This document shows, piece by piece, positions 62,801 through 64,000 of a stretch of DNA of 64,000 nt. A program made the position numbers and the translations under genes. Below the pieces are notes generated by a model, which did not search any database, was not told the DNA's origin, and saw nothing but the letters and a program-made list of their open reading frames with translations. Source of the DNA: Pseudomonas citrullilanati. Its GTDB lineage: Bacteria > Pseudomonadota > Gammaproteobacteria > Pseudomonadales > Pseudomonadaceae. The stretch is taken from assembly GCF_030580855.1 (NCBI RefSeq), contig NZ_JAUQOP010000016.1:47991-111990 (forward strand). The letters run 5' to 3'. Numbering within the stretch: the stretch's first letter is position 1; every line of letters begins with the position of its first letter.

Positions 62801-64000
62801 AGCGGGCGGCATAGATCTGGCGCGGTGCTTTCGCTTTCTCCACTCGCTCCTGATAAACCGTTCGCCCCATCCCATCGAAGCGGGTCTGGGTCGTTACGCC
62901 GTTGACATCCGTCATGCTTTCCGACGCTCTTTGCCCGTCTGTACCGACCAGCGTATAGGTATACACGCGTTCGGCTTGAACCTCGGTCGATGAGGGGGAG
63001 ATGATTTCCTTGGTTATCCGACCCAGCGCATCGAACTGGCGAAGCAGTTGCACCCCATCGACGTCGGTGCTCAGCACGGCTTCGCCGGTGATCAGTGACT
63101 TTTGCTGGGTCATGGTTTTTTCGATGCCGTCAAAACCGGTGAACAGCTCGCGTGTCTCCAGCACGGTTTCACCGGCCAGCACGCTGGTCAGCCGTTTGTA
63201 CTCGTACGAGGTCGTACTGGTCGTGCCGTTGAGCAGGGTTTGCTGGCTGGCCAGGCGGCCGTGCAGCAAGGCGTTCCCCACCAGTTCGTGGTAACTGTTC
63301 AAGGTTTGCTGCAAGGTGGTTTCGTTGTCGCCTTCCACCTGCAGCAGGGTTTCGCTGTCCACCGCCAGCCAGTCGTCCACCCCGCTGCCGTTCAGCGGCT
63401 TGTGCGCGCTATAGCGCAGGCGGGTGCGCAGTATCGGTGCCCCCGGCTCGCCCTGGGGCGAGGGGAATACCGTGGTGTCTTTCAGGTTGCGTTCGAAACG
63501 GTCCGCCGGACAGCCATCTTCACCGTCCTTGGAGTAGTAGCTGTAGACGGTCCTGATGCCGTTGGGTTCGACCTGTTCGGTCTGGTTGCCCTGGTCGTTG
63601 TAAGCGCTGCGGGCGACTTCGGCGCGGTATTGGGTCGCGTCATTGTCCAGCTCCCAACTGGTGGTGACTTCCTTGGGGAACTGGAACTGCGGCACCTGGC
63701 GCTCGAACGGCACGTCCTCGGCGTAATACTGGGTCCTGACGCGCTTGACGCAATGCGCTTGCGTGGTTTTTTCCTCGACCAGCAAGTGGAACCGGTTGTA
63801 ACTGCGTTCGACCGTGCGCACCGCCTGACCGCCGACCATCAGGCTGGCGGTGCTGCCGTATTCATAGCTGGCTTGCAGTTTGTACAGCGGGTCCATTCCG
63901 TCTTCCCAACTGACGGTTTCACCGGCACCGAGGAAGTTGTGGCCGGTGTAGCTGAAGGCCACTTCGATCATCGTTGCATCGGCGTTCGGCTGGCCGAAAT
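59850..64000 (-). CDS. Rhs/TccC-type YD-repeat protein with unique C-terminal tip (5' end outside window)
   Basis: The frame is open to the window edge, so the ATG at 63971 need not be the start; over 1380 residues are visible. The core contains many YD repeats (YDPWDRVEAT, YDPQGREIER, YRYDGHDHLVGV, FEYDANGHMLND). It ends in the self-cleavage/core signature RGYRVYNPNLMRFHTPDSYS followed by NPYAYCLGNPITFRDPTGH, the form found in TccC-like Tc toxin components. The 259-residue tip after DPTGH begins with three hydrophobic segments, then an Ala-Gly run, a Ser run and Pro-rich sequence. No catalytic motif is recognised. No immunity gene follows on the same strand. Confidence 0.93.
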   Translation of the reverse strand, partial: FGQPNADATMIEVAFSYTGHNFLGAGETVSWEDGMDPLYKLQASYEYGSTASLMVGGQAVRTVERSYNRFHLLVEEKTTQAHCVKRVRTQYYAEDVPFERQVPQFQFPKEVTTSWELDNDATQYRAEVARSAYNDQGNQTEQVEPNGIRTVYSYYSKDGEDGCPADRFERNLKDTTVFPSPQGEPGAPILRTRLRYSAHKPLNGSGVDDWLAVDSETLLQVEGDNETTLQQTLNSYHELVGNALLHGRLASQQTLLNGTTSTTSYEYKRLTSVLAGETVLETRELFTGFDGIEKTMTQQKSLITGEAVLSTDVDGVQLLRQFDALGRITKEIISPSSTEVQAERVYTYTLVGTDGQRASESMTDVNGVTTQTRFDGMGRTVYQERVEKAKAPRQIYAARYDTLDNLVEETRYDWLEDQPKPLRQHFEYDAWGIAHRVTMPDGVVSRDLWSPFGSKGPIEHQWLETPESATTPLVSSLTVGQYNAFGKLDRFERLDAQPLIDLCQQQPERPVAEHLRYLLETTGLPTVGAVEYTYDGKNNCVQQIELHDGQESKTRFAYDPWDRVEATTLPDNTVISRAFAEHSLGEQTTSMSVKPSAKPSVTVGQQTFDSLQRMTERRLGSMINPRIEEYKYTGTQMQPSQRITPAKEVFDYEYKPELTLQPLAITSSKDESTTYVYDLKTGAITGAQNNQGQREYRYADTGELEYESWTDIDGKRMETTYQTSLLGRQIRRSHTGGLDTLYTYDDCGRAKTVTQGALSAEFDYDALGQLCRTTTRSPTATLTADVKYDPQGREIERTLTLNDQAPRVITQVWQDDNQLKSRHVSLDGEDLLDETFVYDSRNRLVHHTCTGSALPKDAYGNGILSQIFRFDELDNILRVTTQFDGGLSDIALFTYDPDDPFLLKQITHTYTAGGYPGLLEFEYDANGHMLNDELNRRLVYDDHGRLVAVKDAQDQLVVSYRYDGHDHLVGVRQGNEPETLRFYQGYNLSHTLHNGIGTQYLFHEERPLGQQQIDDHDQALLLMTDASPNVIGECVQSDVHSVAYSAYGIRSSEEALHSLLAFNSEICENASQWYLLGRGYRVYNPNLMRFHTPDSYSPFGSGGINPYAYCLGNPITFRDPTGHRANDRRPENPGYIDPVPQQKASPWEKILHYVAAAAALVSAIGVAIATGGSTIALVGLAIVAVGAGLTVYGAATESTPLLAIGYILVAVGSIISGAAYFGRNSGAKAPAASGTPRGSTAGVAAGAGAGAGAGVGAGAGAGVGAGSRSGSLAVPNSPELNRGGLPMIPEAPEIPPSNHIVRGLESEPPIDYSLSSSSSSSPSSTPPSTPKLPPARQAGSSAPPAPTISLAAQQSNALAGTLTERQKKNKGLAILLSTGARH
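60006..60060. repeat. Serine-coding short repeat in the Rhs tip
   Basis: On the plus strand GAAGATGAAGATGAAGAC-like triplet repeats read on the coding strand as a run of seven or more Ser, within YSLSSSSSSSPSSTPP. Units are multiples of three, so length changes would keep the frame. Confidence 0.7.
60201..60272. repeat. Six-base CCAGCC/CCAGCT tandem repeat in the Rhs tip
   Basis: About twelve hexamer units (CCAGCC with CCAGCT and CCAACT variants) encode an Ala-Gly-rich stretch (GAGAGAGAGVGAGAGAG). Copy number could vary by slippage without a frameshift. Confidence 0.8.

Overview
The window is chromosomal DNA of a fluorescent-group Pseudomonas. The evidence is high GC with Pseudomonas codon use, a GacS-CysM-RlmD-RelA-MazG block, an OprH-PhoP-PhoQ block, a complete aerobic-type cobalamin block, and many REP/REPIN elements of two unrelated families. 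Species cannot be fixed from the sequence alone. I saw no rRNA, tRNA, CRISPR array, prophage or insertion sequence.

Layout. 1-1252: end of the flagellar hook gene flgE. 1526-7623: ribonucleotide reductase nrdA (minus) facing an RstA/RstB-like two-component pair. 7756-9476: phosphopantetheinyl transferase and a secreted dienelactone-hydrolase-like protein. 9630-12345: oprH-phoP-phoQ. 12536-16734: AraC-type regulator, the C4-dicarboxylate carrier dctA with a sigma-54 promoter, and a CaiB-type CoA-transferase. 16852-23172: housekeeping genes (sprT, a Yip1-like membrane protein, ttcA, a Tag-like glycosylase, wrbA, an ArsC-like protein, a TlpA-like lipoprotein, a META-domain lipoprotein). 23389-27195: a D-2-hydroxyacid dehydrogenase and gacS. 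27571-33711: cysM, rlmD, relA, mazG and a DUF2058 gene. 34428-40261: a DUF3108 gene, purN, purM, a DUF2066 gene, a PerM-type permease and hda. 40474-43893: two NlpC/P60 lipoproteins, a PQQ-type sugar dehydrogenase and an unknown gene. 44055-53361: cobalamin riboswitch followed by cobO-cobB-bluB-cobD-cobC-cobQ-cobP-cobT-ribazole phosphatase-cobS. 53554-64000: an accessory segment with two related multi-module beta-rich proteins of unknown function flanking a classical autotransporter, then a convergent Rhs/TccC-type protein that runs off the window end.

How the parts work together. Most of the window is conserved core. It carries stringent response (relA), the Gac global switch (gacS), Mg2+/cationic-peptide sensing (phoPQ-oprH), purine synthesis, tRNA and rRNA modification, and B12 synthesis under B12 feedback. 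The least explained region is 53.4-64 kb. There an Rhs core is fused to an AT-richer, low-complexity C-terminal tip with membrane segments, and its neighbours encode repeated Ig-like modules with no signal peptide. No separate immunity gene is visible beside the Rhs tip.

Intergenic space is dominated by REPIN-like pairs. Family A (about 65-90 bp) has ends like TGTGGGAGCGAGCTTGCTCG. Family B (about 120-130 bp) has ends like TGTGGCGAGGGGATTTATCC. One family A copy has become part of the cobB reading frame. Readable regulatory sites include a NrdR-type box and a DnaA box at nrdA, a triple GTTCA repeat at oprH, and a -24/-12 promoter with two upstream dyads at dctA.
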